Positions 8,718-17,250 are shown, counted from the first letter of the stretch. The stretch is 36,796 nt of DNA from Chlamydiota bacterium (GCA_013286645.1 JABDFJ010000021.1:1-36796); one strand, 5' to 3'. Notes: generated by a model from the letters alone, not told the origin. Numbers and translations: made by a program.

Positions 8718-10541
8718 ATGCCAATATTTAGTAAAGAAAGTCTTGAAGCATTACGTCAACGAGTTGACCTGGTGGATGTCTTGTCGAGTCATCTCGATAT
8801 GAAGCGTGCTGGAGCTGCGTATAAAACGCTATGTCCCTTCCATGATGAGAAGACGCCGTCTTTTGTCATCAATAAAGGGGATACCCACTACCATTGTTTC
8901 GGCTGTGGAGCCCATGGCGATGCAATTCAGTTTTTGATGACTCATCTTAAGATGAGTTTTTTAGAAGCGGTGGAAAGTTTAGCTCAGCGTTTTAATGTGC
9001 CTTTGCAGCACGTTGATGCAGGCGAAGAAAAGAAAGGCCCTAATAAAGCGGCACTAAAAGAGGCTTTGGAGCTCGCTTCCCGCTTCTATCAGATGCTGCT
9101 ATTGCATACGGAAGAGGGACATCAAGCTTTGCGCTACCTTTATAAGCGTGGAATAGATCTCGATTTTATCCGACGCTTTCGCCTGGGGCTAGCACCTCGA
9201 GAAAATGGGATGCTGCGCAAGATGCTGCATGCTAAATTCATCAAGGATGATATTATGGGGGAAGCAGGATTGATTTCCCCTGGACGAGAAGGGGGATGGC
9301 GCGAATTCTTCCATGATAGAATTATGTTCCCAATTTGCGATGCAGCCGGTGCTGTGATTGGCTTTTCAGCGCGTAAATATAAAGAAGAGACGTTTGGCGG
9401 TAAGTATATCAATACTCCAGAAACTCCCTTGTTCAAAAAATCGCGCATCTTATTTGGATTACATCATTGCCGTCGACGTATTGCTAAGGAGCGGCAAGCG
9501 ATCATTGTCGAAGGACAAATTGATGCTCTGAGATTGATTTCAGCAGGATTCAACATCACCGTGGCGGGGCAGGGAACGGCTTTTGGTGATGGACATGTGA
9601 AAGAATTGATGGTACTTGGTCTTAATCGGGTGTATTTGGCGTTAGACAGCGATGATGCCGGACGCAATGCTGCCTATAAGATCGGAGATCTTTTCCAACG
9701 TGAAGGGGTGGAAGTGCGCATCGTTGAGCTGCCACAAGGGGCAGATCCAGATTCATTTTTGCGCGAGAATGGCGCTACCGCTTTTTTGGAACAGATGCAT
9801 GCCAGCACCGATTACCTGACCTTTCTTGTGCGCGTACTATCTCTTAAGCTGAATGTGGAGTCGCCTGCAGGCAAAAACGAGCTAGTGCAAATGCTTATAA
9901 AGCAAATACGTGCGTGGAATCATCCCCTGATGGTGCATGAGAGCTTGCGCAAGGTGGCGCATTTGGTGCAGGTGCCCGAGGCAATTTTGGGTGTTGGGCA
10001 AGAGCATCTACCAAATAACGTTTATATTAAAAAGAATGCTAGTATTGGCTTACAAACAATTGATCCGGATAAGATTTTGGAATCTGACTTTCTGCGGTGG
10101 CTATTGTTGTTGGGACACGAACAGCCTCATTTCTTAGATATTGCTCAAGCCAATATTAAACCAGAAGACTTGCATGTTTTGGCATGCCGTCAAATTTATC
10201 TTTCTTATTTAGATTGTTACACAGCAAAGATTCCTTGTGACCTTCTCTTATTGGCCAGCCGCGTGGAAGACGCAGAAGGTCAGCAGTTGATTTCTGAGTT
10301 GTTACAGCGAAAAGTTAACCATGAGAAAGCAGAGGAACAATATTTAGAGACGGTTCAAAAGCTGTTAGATCGCAATTGGATGGAGCTGCGTGAAGAGATT
10401 AAAATGCGCATCCAAACGGCGCAATGTTCTGAGGAAGAAATTTTCGAATATGTTAAGAAGTTCGATGATCTCCGAAAATCGCCTCCCAAGGTCGTTACAG
10501 AAGTTCAGCCGCACCATTTGAACGCGAAGATCGCGAAGTAA
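8718..10541 (+). CDS. dnaG: DNA primase
   Basis: DnaG makes the RNA primers for replication. The protein has 607 residues, usual for the family. The N-terminal CHC2 zinc finger is intact (Cys39, His42, Cys60, Cys63 in LCPFHDEKTPSF and YHCFGCGAHGDA). The catalytic core follows, with the RFRLGLAP region, and the Toprim motifs are Glu265 in IIVEGQIDAL and Asp310/312/313 in LALDSDDAGRNAA. The C-terminal part, for helicase binding, is helical and less conserved. The SD is weak. The last six codons (NAKIAK) and the stop lie inside the left arm of a GCGAAG palindrome, so the very C-terminus may be repeat-derived. Confidence 0.97.
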   Translation: MPIFSKESLEALRQRVDLVDVLSSHLDMKRAGAAYKTLCPFHDEKTPSFVINKGDTHYHCFGCGAHGDAIQFLMTHLKMSFLEAVESLAQRFNVPLQHVDAGEEKKGPNKAALKEALELASRFYQMLLLHTEEGHQALRYLYKRGIDLDFIRRFRLGLAPRENGMLRKMLHAKFIKDDIMGEAGLISPGREGGWREFFHDRIMFPICDAAGAVIGFSARKYKEETFGGKYINTPETPLFKKSRILFGLHHCRRRIAKERQAIIVEGQIDALRLISAGFNITVAGQGTAFGDGHVKELMVLGLNRVYLALDSDDAGRNAAYKIGDLFQREGVEVRIVELPQGADPDSFLRENGATAFLEQMHASTDYLTFLVRVLSLKLNVESPAGKNELVQMLIKQIRAWNHPLMVHESLRKVAHLVQVPEAILGVGQEHLPNNVYIKKNASIGLQTIDPDKILESDFLRWLLLLGHEQPHFLDIAQANIKPEDLHVLACRQIYLSYLDCYTAKIPCDLLLLASRVEDAEGQQLISELLQRKVNHEKAEEQYLETVQKLLDRNWMELREEIKMRIQTAQCSEEEIFEYVKKFDDLRKSPPKVVTEVQPHHLNAKIAK

Positions 10542-10683
10542 GCGAAGGTGACGCGAAGGAAGTTTTTATTTATTGAAGTTTATGCTCAAGACAACTCTTC
10601 TGATATCATATTTCTAAGAGCGTAACCCTCGAAGAAAAATCTTCGCGTTGCCTTCGCTAGCTTCGTGATCTTCGCGTTCAAAC
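10518..10683. repeat. GCGAAG-word inverted repeat at the dnaG 3' end
   Basis: The left arm (about 10518-10560) begins TTGAACGCGAAGATCGCGAA and repeats the CGCGAAG word. The right arm (about 10639-10683) is its near-perfect reverse complement. The loop is about 78 bp. The left arm contains the dnaG stop codon. It could act as a bidirectional terminator between convergent dnaG and the DCC-family gene. Confidence 0.85.
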
Positions 10684-10727
10684 AGTGTGGTATTCTACTT
10701 TGGTGATGGTTGGTTTCTTACGCTCTC

Positions 10728-11138
10728 TTATGGTAGAAAGCGGTTTTTTTGCGTTGGATCCGGAATGACACAACGATCATTGTCAAAGAAACTGTGCCGA
10801 TTTCGCGCCACTAAACGGTATGCCCAATCATAGCAAAAGGAGGGCAACCAGGAAAGCCACCCCAGCAACACCCACCCGCCACCTAAAAGCCAGCAGATGC
10901 GTAACGCGCCTTTTCCTAAAATATAAAAATGAGGATTCGCCGAGGCATAGTCTTCAATCAGGATAAGGCTATCAGCACCTTTTAGATGTTCAGGAAGGTC
11001 TTGAAGCATGATGCTAGCAGTTTTTCCCTGAAGAGGGGCAAAAGCGAATTGGTGGGTAGTATCGCGTTTAAGGACAAATTGCACAGCATAATCACATAAC
11101 CCACATTGTCCGTCATAGAAAATTAGGTGCTTTGGCAT
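10728..11138 (-). CDS. DCC-family thiol-disulfide oxidoreductase (DUF393)
   Basis: The protein has 136 residues. The N-terminus HLIFYDGQCGLCDYAVQFVL contains the family-defining DxxCxxC motif. The C-terminus keeps the common YRLVARNRHSFF segment (usual form: Y..ia.nR). A hydrophobic central stretch (GALRICWLLGGGWVLLGWL) suggests membrane association. Family proteins are predicted disulfide oxidoreductases, but the substrate is unknown. No SD is visible before the ATG. Confidence 0.85.
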   Translation of the reverse strand: MPKHLIFYDGQCGLCDYAVQFVLKRDTTHQFAFAPLQGKTASIMLQDLPEHLKGADSLILIEDYASANPHFYILGKGALRICWLLGGGWVLLGWLSWLPSFCYDWAYRLVARNRHSFFDNDRCVIPDPTQKNRFLP

Positions 11139-11210
11139 ATAGTGACAGCTTGTGTTTAATCTTTTGAATCACGTTCGATATACTTCCAAAAGGCGACAAG
11201 AAGCAATAAT

Positions 11211-11330
11211 AATAACAGGATCGCAGGATGATCAGGATAGCAAACAAAGAAGAGTTGTTTTCGGAATTATTTCTCTTGTTTGGTTACTAGTTTAATTAAT
11301 TTATCCTGCCCATCCTGCGATCCTGTTATT
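11211..11330. repeat. CAGGAT-word inverted repeat
   Basis: Arms of about 29 bp at 11211-11239 and 11302-11330 carry AACAGGATCGCAGGATGATC and its near-complement. The loop is about 62 bp. It lies between two tandem minus-strand genes. Confidence 0.85.
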
Positions 11331-11362
11331 CTTTTGAGTCATGTGCGGTAATTCTGGTAAGA

Positions 11363-11647
11363 CTAGACGTGGCTGCTTTCTAATAGTTCTTCGAGATCGC
11401 AGTCGCAAGCAAGTCCACAATCCTTACAAGCTATTAAGAACTGCTTGTCTTTATCTTTATCTTTATCTTTGTTTCTGTCTTTGCAGGGGCAGCCAGCAAA
11501 TGTCGAGCCACCTTTGCCTTTAGATTTGCCACAGCCGCAGTCTTTGGATAATTCGGTGGTGGATAGTGTTGTTGAAGCGCATAACGCAACGGCGCCAAAA
11601 GCTACGAAACATGCCAAGACGCTAAGAATGAGAGATTTTTTAGCCAT
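11363..11647 (-). CDS. Small Cys-rich secreted protein with Lys-Asp repeats
   Basis: The protein has 94 residues. A strong signal peptide (KKSLILSVLACFVAFGAVALC) ends near residue 25. The mature part has Cys pairs CGC, CPC, CKDC and CDC, and between them a KDKDKDKDK run encoded by a TCTTTA hexamer microsatellite (11448-11471). The C-terminus is acidic. AAAGGA is well placed before the ATG. Metal binding or disulfide cross-linking in the periplasm or envelope is possible, but no family is recognised. Confidence 0.7.
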   Translation of the reverse strand: MAKKSLILSVLACFVAFGAVALCASTTLSTTELSKDCGCGKSKGKGGSTFAGCPCKDRNKDKDKDKDKQFLIACKDCGLACDCDLEELLESSHV

Positions 11648-11683
11648 TTGTAATCCTTTATGGTTTTAGCAGATTGGGGAAGA

Positions 11684-11714
11684 GTGTAATTTGTTTCTTT
11701 ATTACAAACTACAC
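11684..11714. repeat. Short hairpin upstream of the Cys-rich protein
   Basis: GTGTAATTTGT (11684-11694) and ACAAACTACAC (11704-11714) pair at 10 of 11 positions around a 9-base loop. It sits in the promoter region of the minus-strand gene and could be an operator or a terminator for the hydrolase gene upstream. Confidence 0.4.
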
Positions 11715-11762
11715 CATCAATTCTTATCTTTCGTTTTAAAAAGTCAACTAAAAAGCAATGTG

Positions 11763-12797
11763 TTAATGAAGGAAAGTTAAAACAGTTTTAAGAAATTTTT
11801 CCGGTTGCTCAATAAAGGGGCTGTGACCCACTTCCGGAAAGTGAACTAGTGTGGCCTGCGTTATTTTACGTTTTAACTCGTGCTGTTCATTTAGGCATAA
11901 CAGATCTTCACCTCCACTCACAATTAACGTGGGGGCAGTAATTTTGTCTACCCAAGAAGTGGAGTCGAAATTTGCCAGTGCGTGCATTTGGCATTTGAAA
12001 CCATTGAGAGATTGTGGGTGCGGGTTATTGAGCAGAAAGTGCTTAACCATTTGCAAAGCTGCGCTATTCCCCAAAAATGCATTAGAATAAAACCAGGGAA
12101 GAATGCTATCCACAACCTTATCAAAAGGGACTTTATTTTCTAGCAAATAGCGGGTAAAATCCATGGTCATCAGGCTTCGAGTGTTAAACTTTTGCGTGGT
12201 GCAACATAAAATGAGTTTGTCAACTTTTTGGGGGTATTTATAGGCTATTGTTTGTGCAATCCCTCCCCCCAGCGAATGACCTAATATGTGTGGCCTTTTG
12301 AGCTGAAGGATATCAACCAAACCCATGGCGTCTTCTGCCATATCATCGGTGGTGAAAGTGGACGTAAGATCCGAACTTCGTCCTACATTGCGATTATCAA
12401 AGATAAGCACTTGATATTGTTTGGCAAGTGTTTCTAAAATGGGTTTCCACAAGGTGCTATCGCTAGAAAAGCCGTTGATCAGTACGAGTGGGTGTCCTTC
12501 ACCATGGATTTCGTAATAGAGCTTTTGTCCATTAACTTGTGCAAATGACATGGTGGGATTTCCTTTAGCTTTCGAGGCGTTTAATAGATTAGTTGTTGTT
12601 CCTGCATTGGAGGCAAGGGGGCATTCGTTTTTACCTATCAGATGATAGTAGACGCACCAGCTGGCTGCTGCTTCATAAAAAGTGAAAAGGGCAACACCTA
12701 AAGCCAGCCAGCTGTGCCACCACCAGGCCAATACAAGGCAAACAAGCGCAAAACAAAAGCGTATGATACGCCCTTTGGTGTTGATATTTTTTTTCAT
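11763..12797 (-). CDS. DUF2892-alpha/beta hydrolase fusion
   Basis: The protein has 344 residues in two parts. Residues 1-62 resemble DUF2892/YgaP-type membrane segments: GRIIRFCFALVCLVLAWWW, a second hydrophobic helix, then a Cys-containing end (YYHLIGKNECP). Residues 83-344 are a complete alpha/beta hydrolase: nucleophile elbow GHSLGG (Ser175), acid Asp298 (SGGEDLL), His325 (EVGHSPF) and oxyanion region LINGFSSDS. The substrate is unknown. The hydrolase part has its own ATG (Met83, 12551) with AAAGGA about 9 bp upstream, so a soluble form may also be made. The full-length start has only a weak SD. Domain calls are by eye; the fusion is unusual to my knowledge. Confidence 0.8.
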   Translation of the reverse strand: MKKNINTKGRIIRFCFALVCLVLAWWWHSWLALGVALFTFYEAAASWCVYYHLIGKNECPLASNAGTTTNLLNASKAKGNPTMSFAQVNGQKLYYEIHGEGHPLVLINGFSSDSTLWKPILETLAKQYQVLIFDNRNVGRSSDLTSTFTTDDMAEDAMGLVDILQLKRPHILGHSLGGGIAQTIAYKYPQKVDKLILCCTTQKFNTRSLMTMDFTRYLLENKVPFDKVVDSILPWFYSNAFLGNSAALQMVKHFLLNNPHPQSLNGFKCQMHALANFDSTSWVDKITAPTLIVSGGEDLLCLNEQHELKRKITQATLVHFPEVGHSPFIEQPEKFLKTVLTFLH

Positions 12798-13119
12798 AGA
12801 TCCATAAATGACATAAAATTAACTTGTATGAAATAATTTTAATTATGTCAAAGAGTCTGTTATCCGTAAGTGTTAGCGGGTCGTTAAGAAAATCGCGCCG
12901 CGATTTTGCTAAGTGTCCGAGAAATGATAGCTCATCCGGTTTTGTTGGACTCTGCTAAAGAGAATTTTGCCCATCCAGTACCGCGGTAGGCTGCAATGCT
13001 GCGAACATATACACATGTACTGTTATCCAAGAATCTAGACAAATATCATGCTTTATGAAATTTTGAAACACATCAGTATAAATCCAAATGCACGATCCTA
13101 ACGAAGAGGTTTGCTTACT
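12798..13119. other. Divergent intergenic region with a palindrome and a repeat remnant
   Basis: No gene is seen in this gap between the hydrolase and quinone oxidoreductase starts. A 19-base palindrome (AAAATCGCG, one C, CGCGATTTT) is at 12889-12907, without a T-run. At 12979-13020 is a degenerate one-sided copy of the right end of the element inserted at 32589-32723. Promoters must lie here, but none is convincing. Confidence 0.55.
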
Positions 13120-14106
13120 ATGATGAAAGCAGCATTTATCCATAAAACAGGCGGACCCGAATCCATCGAGTGGGGCGACTTGCCGATACCAGCAATCAAT
13201 CCCAATGAAGTGTTGGTTAAAGTATCTGCTGTCGCGGTGAATCTTGTCGACACCTATGTTCGCGCAGGGAAATATCCATTGAAGGCTCCTTTGCCTCTAC
13301 CATATATCATAGGCTCAGATATGGTGGGTGTAGTCGAGAAAGTTGGTAAGAGCGTCACTAAATTTAAGGTGGGTCAGCGCGTGTGGACAAATAGCGCTGG
13401 CTTTCAAGGGCGGCAAGGTTGTTTTGCCGAATATGCTGCGATTGAACAAAATTTACTTTATCCTGCGCCTGCCCATGTTGATGATACCTCACTTGTTGCC
13501 TCATTGCAGGCAGGGGCGACGGCTTGTTTAGGTCTTATCCATGCGGCATTTTTAAAAGCTACCGACGTGATTTTTGTGAATGGGGGAGGGGGCAATGTAG
13601 GTAGCGCCGTCATCCAAATTGCTAAAGCTCGGGGTGCTACCGTCTTCACATCCACAAGTGGCACCGAAAAGATTGAGTGGTGTAAGAGTTTAGGCGCCGA
13701 TTTAGTCGTAGATTACAAAAAAGATCATATCGAACAATGTGTAAGAGCGCTGTCACCTGCAGGGGTAGATGTGTTTTGGGACACATCGCGCCAACCAAAC
13801 TTTGATCTTAGTGTCGGTTTATTAGCTGAAAAGGGGAGGATCGTGTTAATGGCTGGAGCTGATGCGCGTCCACCTTTTCCGGTGGGCCTCTTTTATAGGA
13901 AGCAGTGCTCAATGAAAGGAATTGTGTTAAAAGACGCTACAGAGAGAGAATTAGAGCAGTGTGCTGAGCTCATTAATGCTTGTCTTGAACAAAAAGTGCT
14001 TAAGTCCAAAATAGCTAAAGTGATGCCCTTGTCACTGGCTGCTAAAGCACATTCGATGTTAGAGACTAAAGCCGATCTCTGGGGAAAAATTGTCCTAACG
14101 GTCTGA
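13120..14106 (+). CDS. Quinone oxidoreductase (zeta-crystallin-like MDR)
   Basis: This is a medium-chain dehydrogenase/reductase of the zinc-free quinone oxidoreductase type, reducing quinones or enones with NADPH. It has about 328 residues. The GroES-like N-terminal domain includes VAVNLVDTYVRAGKYP and PYIIGSDMVGVVEKVG. The Rossmann domain has VNGGGGNVGSAVIQIAKARG in place of the usual AAAGGVG. No structural zinc Cys cluster is present. The frame can be opened at TTG 13111, but GAAGAGG at 13102-13109 fits ATG 13120 (or 13123) better. Exact substrate is unknown. Confidence 0.88.
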   Translation: MMKAAFIHKTGGPESIEWGDLPIPAINPNEVLVKVSAVAVNLVDTYVRAGKYPLKAPLPLPYIIGSDMVGVVEKVGKSVTKFKVGQRVWTNSAGFQGRQGCFAEYAAIEQNLLYPAPAHVDDTSLVASLQAGATACLGLIHAAFLKATDVIFVNGGGGNVGSAVIQIAKARGATVFTSTSGTEKIEWCKSLGADLVVDYKKDHIEQCVRALSPAGVDVFWDTSRQPNFDLSVGLLAEKGRIVLMAGADARPPFPVGLFYRKQCSMKGIVLKDATERELEQCAELINACLEQKVLKSKIAKVMPLSLAAKAHSMLETKADLWGKIVLTV

Positions 14107-14140
14107 AAAAATAGACTTCTTTAGAAACTGCACTCCCGTC

Positions 14141-14584
14141 GTGCCCCTGCCTATATCATTAAGCTAAGGGATTAAGTTGCTCAGGCTTTCAGCCCAATGT
14201 CATTAAGTTAAGAGATAAGTGCTTTAATATTAGGGGTTCTAAAGAGCTCCAACGGAGCAAACAGGTGTAAAGCCCACAGTGTAGCGCTGCCGGCGCAAAC
14301 TGTGGGGATACGAAAACAAATATAGAGCTCCAACGGAGCGGCAAGGTGTTCTTCCATGACATGACTACAGCACACCTGGTCGCTCCATTGGAGCTCAGAT
14401 CCTTTTTTTATGAGATCCACAGTTTGCGCCGACAGCGCTACACTGTGGGCTTTACACCTGTCTGCTCCGTTGGAGCTCTTTAAACCTCTTCATAGTAAGT
14501 TACTTACCTCTTAACTAAACGACATTGGGCTTTCAGCCTGAGCAACTTAATCCTTTAGCTTAACGCGTATGTGCCTCTGCACGC
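14141..14584. repeat. Composite 445-bp nested palindrome (GAGCTCCAACGGAGC type)
   Basis: Outer arms around 14141-14220 and 14500-14584 share GGATTAAGTTGCTCAGGCT and GCCCAATGTC. Middle arms (about 14239-14305 and 14415-14480) share GAGCTCCAACGGAGC and then AGGTGTAAAGCCCACAGTG with only a few mismatches. An inner pair (14324-14365 and 14367-14400) repeats GAGCTCCAaCGGAGC again. The element fills most of the 14107-14753 gap. No coding frame or transposase is seen. It looks like a non-autonomous, repeatedly extended palindromic element. Confidence 0.85.
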
Positions 14585-14689
14585 CTTTTTCCGATTAATT
14601 TTTTCGTTGAGCCATTTTAACAAACATCGATTCTATTCGTACTAAAGCAGAATTTTTTAATTTTGCGATGATTTGTTGTTTATGTTTTG

Positions 14690-14718
14690 TTGAATTAAAT
14701 ATTTTATTTTGTTATAAT
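14690..14718 (+). promoter_or_regulatory. Sigma-70-type promoter of the 14754 gene
   Basis: TTGAAT (14690-14695), a 17-bp AT-rich spacer and TATAAT (14713-14718), 36 bp before the ATG. SD GAGGTG follows. Confidence 0.7.
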
Positions 14719-14753
14719 ATTTTATGATATTATTTGATTTTAGTTGAGGTGTT

Positions 14754-15398
14754 ATGTCTGTTTCGAAAATTTCAGTTGATAAAACAAGTGCTTGTACTTT
14801 TGAAGTGTCTAAGGATGATAAGTCGGTAGGGTACTTGGCTATCCGAGATCAAAATAAAAAAATTTGTTATCCTGTAAATGTTAAATGTTTTACTCATTAT
14901 CAAAATTGCTATTTTCTACCTGTTCTAAATAGTTTCGATCAAAAAGACATCAAAAGATTTCTCGCAATTTTAGACTGGAAAAATGCTGGAAACGAAGGCG
15001 AATCTCCGATTACAGATACATTGAACATTGGAGAAGCTATCGAAAGCACACGAGAGTTATCTAAGATAAAAAACGTCAGCTGTGTTTTCCGGGATAATCG
15101 ACTTTGCTTATCCGGAAATGAAACAAGTATTACAGCTGGGGTACCTAAATTTGATTCAGTTCCTAAGGGTGAGCTCATCATTCAAAATGGCGTTAAGAAA
15201 TCCGTCCTTCCTTTGATTTGTGGTAGTATCACTTTAGGCAAGGCGGCCGAACTCATCGAGATATTTGATTCATTTGAGCAGAGCACGAGAGAGTATCTAT
15301 TAAAAGATCTTGAAAATATTTTATCGAGAAAAGGATGCTCTCGTCTTTCCTTTCATGAATTATATGAACAGGTAGCATTGGATGAAAGTGGGTTTTAG
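14754..15398 (+). CDS. Hypothetical protein, AT-rich
   Basis: The protein has 214 residues. No family is recognised. It has no signal peptide and no membrane segment. The first half is Cys- and Lys-rich (KKICYPVNVKCFTHYQNCYF). The C-terminal 60 residues look helical (KAAELIEIFDSFEQSTREYLL). Base composition is more AT-rich than that of its neighbours, which may indicate a different origin. It has its own promoter, and a good SD before the ATG makes expression likely. It is flanked by the 445-bp palindrome upstream and a hairpin downstream. A secreted host-interacting protein is possible but unsupported. Confidence 0.65.
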   Translation: MSVSKISVDKTSACTFEVSKDDKSVGYLAIRDQNKKICYPVNVKCFTHYQNCYFLPVLNSFDQKDIKRFLAILDWKNAGNEGESPITDTLNIGEAIESTRELSKIKNVSCVFRDNRLCLSGNETSITAGVPKFDSVPKGELIIQNGVKKSVLPLICGSITLGKAAELIEIFDSFEQSTREYLLKDLENILSRKGCSRLSFHELYEQVALDESGF

Positions 15399-15435
15399 GA
15401 CTAGATGCTAGTAAACAAGATTTGAAAAATTAAAC

Positions 15436-15470
15436 AGACATGGACGAATTGCAGCGCTTCGTCCATGTCT
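15436..15470. terminator. Bidirectional hairpin between convergent genes
   Basis: AGACATGGACGAA (15436-15448) and TTCGTCCATGTCT (15458-15470) form a perfect 13-bp stem with a 9-base loop. It is short of a T-run. It is made of the same GGACATGGACGA word as the large GGAC palindromes elsewhere in the window. It sits between the 14754 gene and the outer-membrane protein gene, which converge. Confidence 0.65.
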
Positions 15471-15484
15471 ATAGATTGCTTCAA

Positions 15485-16438
15485 TTAGAAGACGTAACCA
15501 ATATCAGCTGTGATGTTCCATGAGGTCCAATTGACATTGCGCACGACAGAGTGATAAAGGCCTTTTTCACCCCTGAATTTTGCTTTTGAAGCGTTGAAAT
15601 TATAGTAGTCGAACTTAATCCCAAAGATCCAATCGTCACAAAATTCGAAGACGCTATTCAGCGATATTTCGTTGCCACTGGCATTCAGGTTATGCTGCTT
15701 GCCTTCAAGCGAACCGACGGGTACACCAGGGGTTCCTGGAGCAAAGACTTCATGAATTTTTGCGTGATAGCCTGCCCATGTATAAGCATAGCGCAGAGCT
15801 AATTGCCAGCCACACGCGATTTGCCATGAGGCCAAGAAACCTAAAGTTGGGCCTTTCCATATATATCTATAGTGGTTGGGTGAATACTGTGATTGTTTAG
15901 GATTTTTGGCGTCTTCATTGTGATACTTGTGATTAGCAAGTCTTTGGAAGTGATAGGCGTAGCCAGCTAGAGGGGCGAAGGAATAGGTGTTGCATGGACT
16001 ATTAAATTGATAGCCAGCTTCACCAGATAAATCATAAACACGCCCTTTTGTAGGGGAGTGCACATCACCGACTTGTGTGGCAGAGGCTTCGGGATTTGTT
16101 GTAAATGTTTTGATGGTTTGATGTCCCTGACGTCCCCACCAACCGTAGTCAAAATCAACCTTCATGAGGTAGTGTTCGGTGGCTAAAAATTGGAATCCTG
16201 TATCAATGATGCCTGTATGTAGTCCGGTCCATTTCTCTTCGACAATATATCCGGGGGCGCTTGCAGGATATGCTTTCCATTTAACTTGATCTTCGCGATA
16301 TCCACCACCAATTTCAAAGGACATGACAGTATCGAAGCCAAAGCAATCAGAACAGCTTTCCGAAAAGCACGTGTCCATAGCATACACTTGCATACTCGAT
16401 GTAAGGGTAGCTAAAAGCATAAACAATTTTTGTTTCAT
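15485..16438 (-). CDS. Outer-membrane beta-barrel protein (MOMP/Lpg1974-like)
   Basis: The protein has 317 residues. The signal peptide MKQKLFMLLATLTSSMQVYA is followed by a Cys-rich start (DTCFSESCSDCFGFD). The rest shows alternating aromatic/polar strands (FDYGWWGRQGHQ, ALRYAYTWAGYHAKIHEVF, WIFGIKFDYYNFNASKAKF). It ends in NITADIGYVF, with the C-terminal Phe expected of BAM substrates. It resembles the Legionella/Parachlamydia MOMP-like porin group, so a porin role is likely. Cysteines could cross-link in the envelope, as in chlamydial outer membranes. GGAG precedes the ATG and a promoter is visible. Confidence 0.78.
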   Translation of the reverse strand: MKQKLFMLLATLTSSMQVYAMDTCFSESCSDCFGFDTVMSFEIGGGYREDQVKWKAYPASAPGYIVEEKWTGLHTGIIDTGFQFLATEHYLMKVDFDYGWWGRQGHQTIKTFTTNPEASATQVGDVHSPTKGRVYDLSGEAGYQFNSPCNTYSFAPLAGYAYHFQRLANHKYHNEDAKNPKQSQYSPNHYRYIWKGPTLGFLASWQIACGWQLALRYAYTWAGYHAKIHEVFAPGTPGVPVGSLEGKQHNLNASGNEISLNSVFEFCDDWIFGIKFDYYNFNASKAKFRGEKGLYHSVVRNVNWTSWNITADIGYVF

Positions 16439-16473
16439 AAAAAAATCTCCAAAAGGTAACTAAAATTGGATCA

Positions 16474-16502
16474 TCTATATGATTTTTGGAGGAAAAAGGC
16501 AA
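16474..16502 (-). promoter_or_regulatory. Promoter of the outer-membrane protein gene
   Basis: On the minus strand TTGCCT (complement of 16497-16502), 17 bp, then TATAGA (complement of 16474-16479), 35 bp before the ATG. Confidence 0.6.
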
Positions 16503-16544
16503 GAGATATATAGGGAAATGGTACGAGCCTGCGTGCGGTAGTGA

Positions 16545-16720
16545 GAAAAAGGGACCTAAAGGAAAAAAGAAAGGCTAAAGGCTAAAGGCGAAAAAGATGA
16601 AACAAAGTCTTTTAATTTTTATCCTTTATACCTGCTCCTTTTGCCTTTCTTTTTTTCGTCCTTTTTCTTTTTTTCGCCCTTCGCCTTTCGCCTTTAGTCT
16701 TTAGCTTTTAGCCTTTAGGG
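16545..16720. repeat. AAAGGCT/AAAGGCG-word inverted repeat
   Basis: The left arm (about 16553-16595) has AAAGGCTAAAGGCTAAAGGC and relatives. The right arm (about 16622-16720) is a longer run of CCTTTAGC/CCTTTCGC words. The right arm includes the stop codon and last codons (PKG) of the 16708 gene. It lies between tandem minus-strand genes. Confidence 0.85.
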
Positions 16721-17250
16721 GGTGATTCCTTTTCGGGGCTACCAAAGAAGTAGTCGCCGAGGCCTGTCTTTTGCAAGATTGAATAAGCCGTTTGGGCCAT
16801 GGGGCCTATATTTGCGTCTACTTTTGCTTGCAAGGCAGCTTTTCTGCCTTCGTAAGTGGCAATTCGTTCTGTGTCAGGTTCTTCTGCTGCCCGTAACTCC
16901 ATGAGTTGAGCTTCCAGTTTTTCTATTTCAGCCTGGGCATGTTTAAGTTCTCCATAGTCGTGACTAAAGCCATACCCAAGTTGAGTTTGTTCGGCATGCA
17001 CTTTCTCTAACTCTTTTGTCAAGACCGTGATTTGCTGCTCATTAAACTTCTGGCGCGCAGGGACAATACCTGGTTGGGCATTAGCCTGTTGAAATTGGGC
17101 AATGCGCTTACTGAGATCGGTTGCCTTTTCATTAAGACCTTGCAGTCTTTCTTTAGAGGGGGAGACCACTGGGCCGATGGGAGCTTGCCCTTGTTGGATT
17201 GGCATTGGCACATCTGATCCAGGAGATTTTGGTCCGGTAGGGGCTGACAT
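16708..17250 (-). CDS. Hypothetical coiled-coil protein
   Basis: The protein has 180 residues and no signal peptide. Residues 1-30 are Pro/Gly/Ser-rich and probably disordered (SAPTGPKSPGSDVPMP). Residues about 32-142 are a long heptad-rich coiled coil (LTKELEKVHAEQTQL, IEKLEAQLMELRAAEE). The C-terminus is short and ends SPEKESPPKG. The last two codons and stop (GGC TAA) come from the AAAGGC repeat. A strong SD (AAGGAG) precedes the ATG. Disordered N-terminus plus coiled coil is common in chlamydial secreted effectors, but no family is recognised. Confidence 0.65.
   Translation of the reverse strand: MSAPTGPKSPGSDVPMPIQQGQAPIGPVVSPSKERLQGLNEKATDLSKRIAQFQQANAQPGIVPARQKFNEQQITVLTKELEKVHAEQTQLGYGFSHDYGELKHAQAEIEKLEAQLMELRAAEEPDTERIATYEGRKAALQAKVDANIGPMAQTAYSILQKTGLGDYFFGSPEKESPPKG

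Noticed and set aside
12955-13143. 62-codon minus-strand frame
   Set aside because: It overlaps the start of the quinone oxidoreductase gene, has no SD, and covers a repeat remnant.
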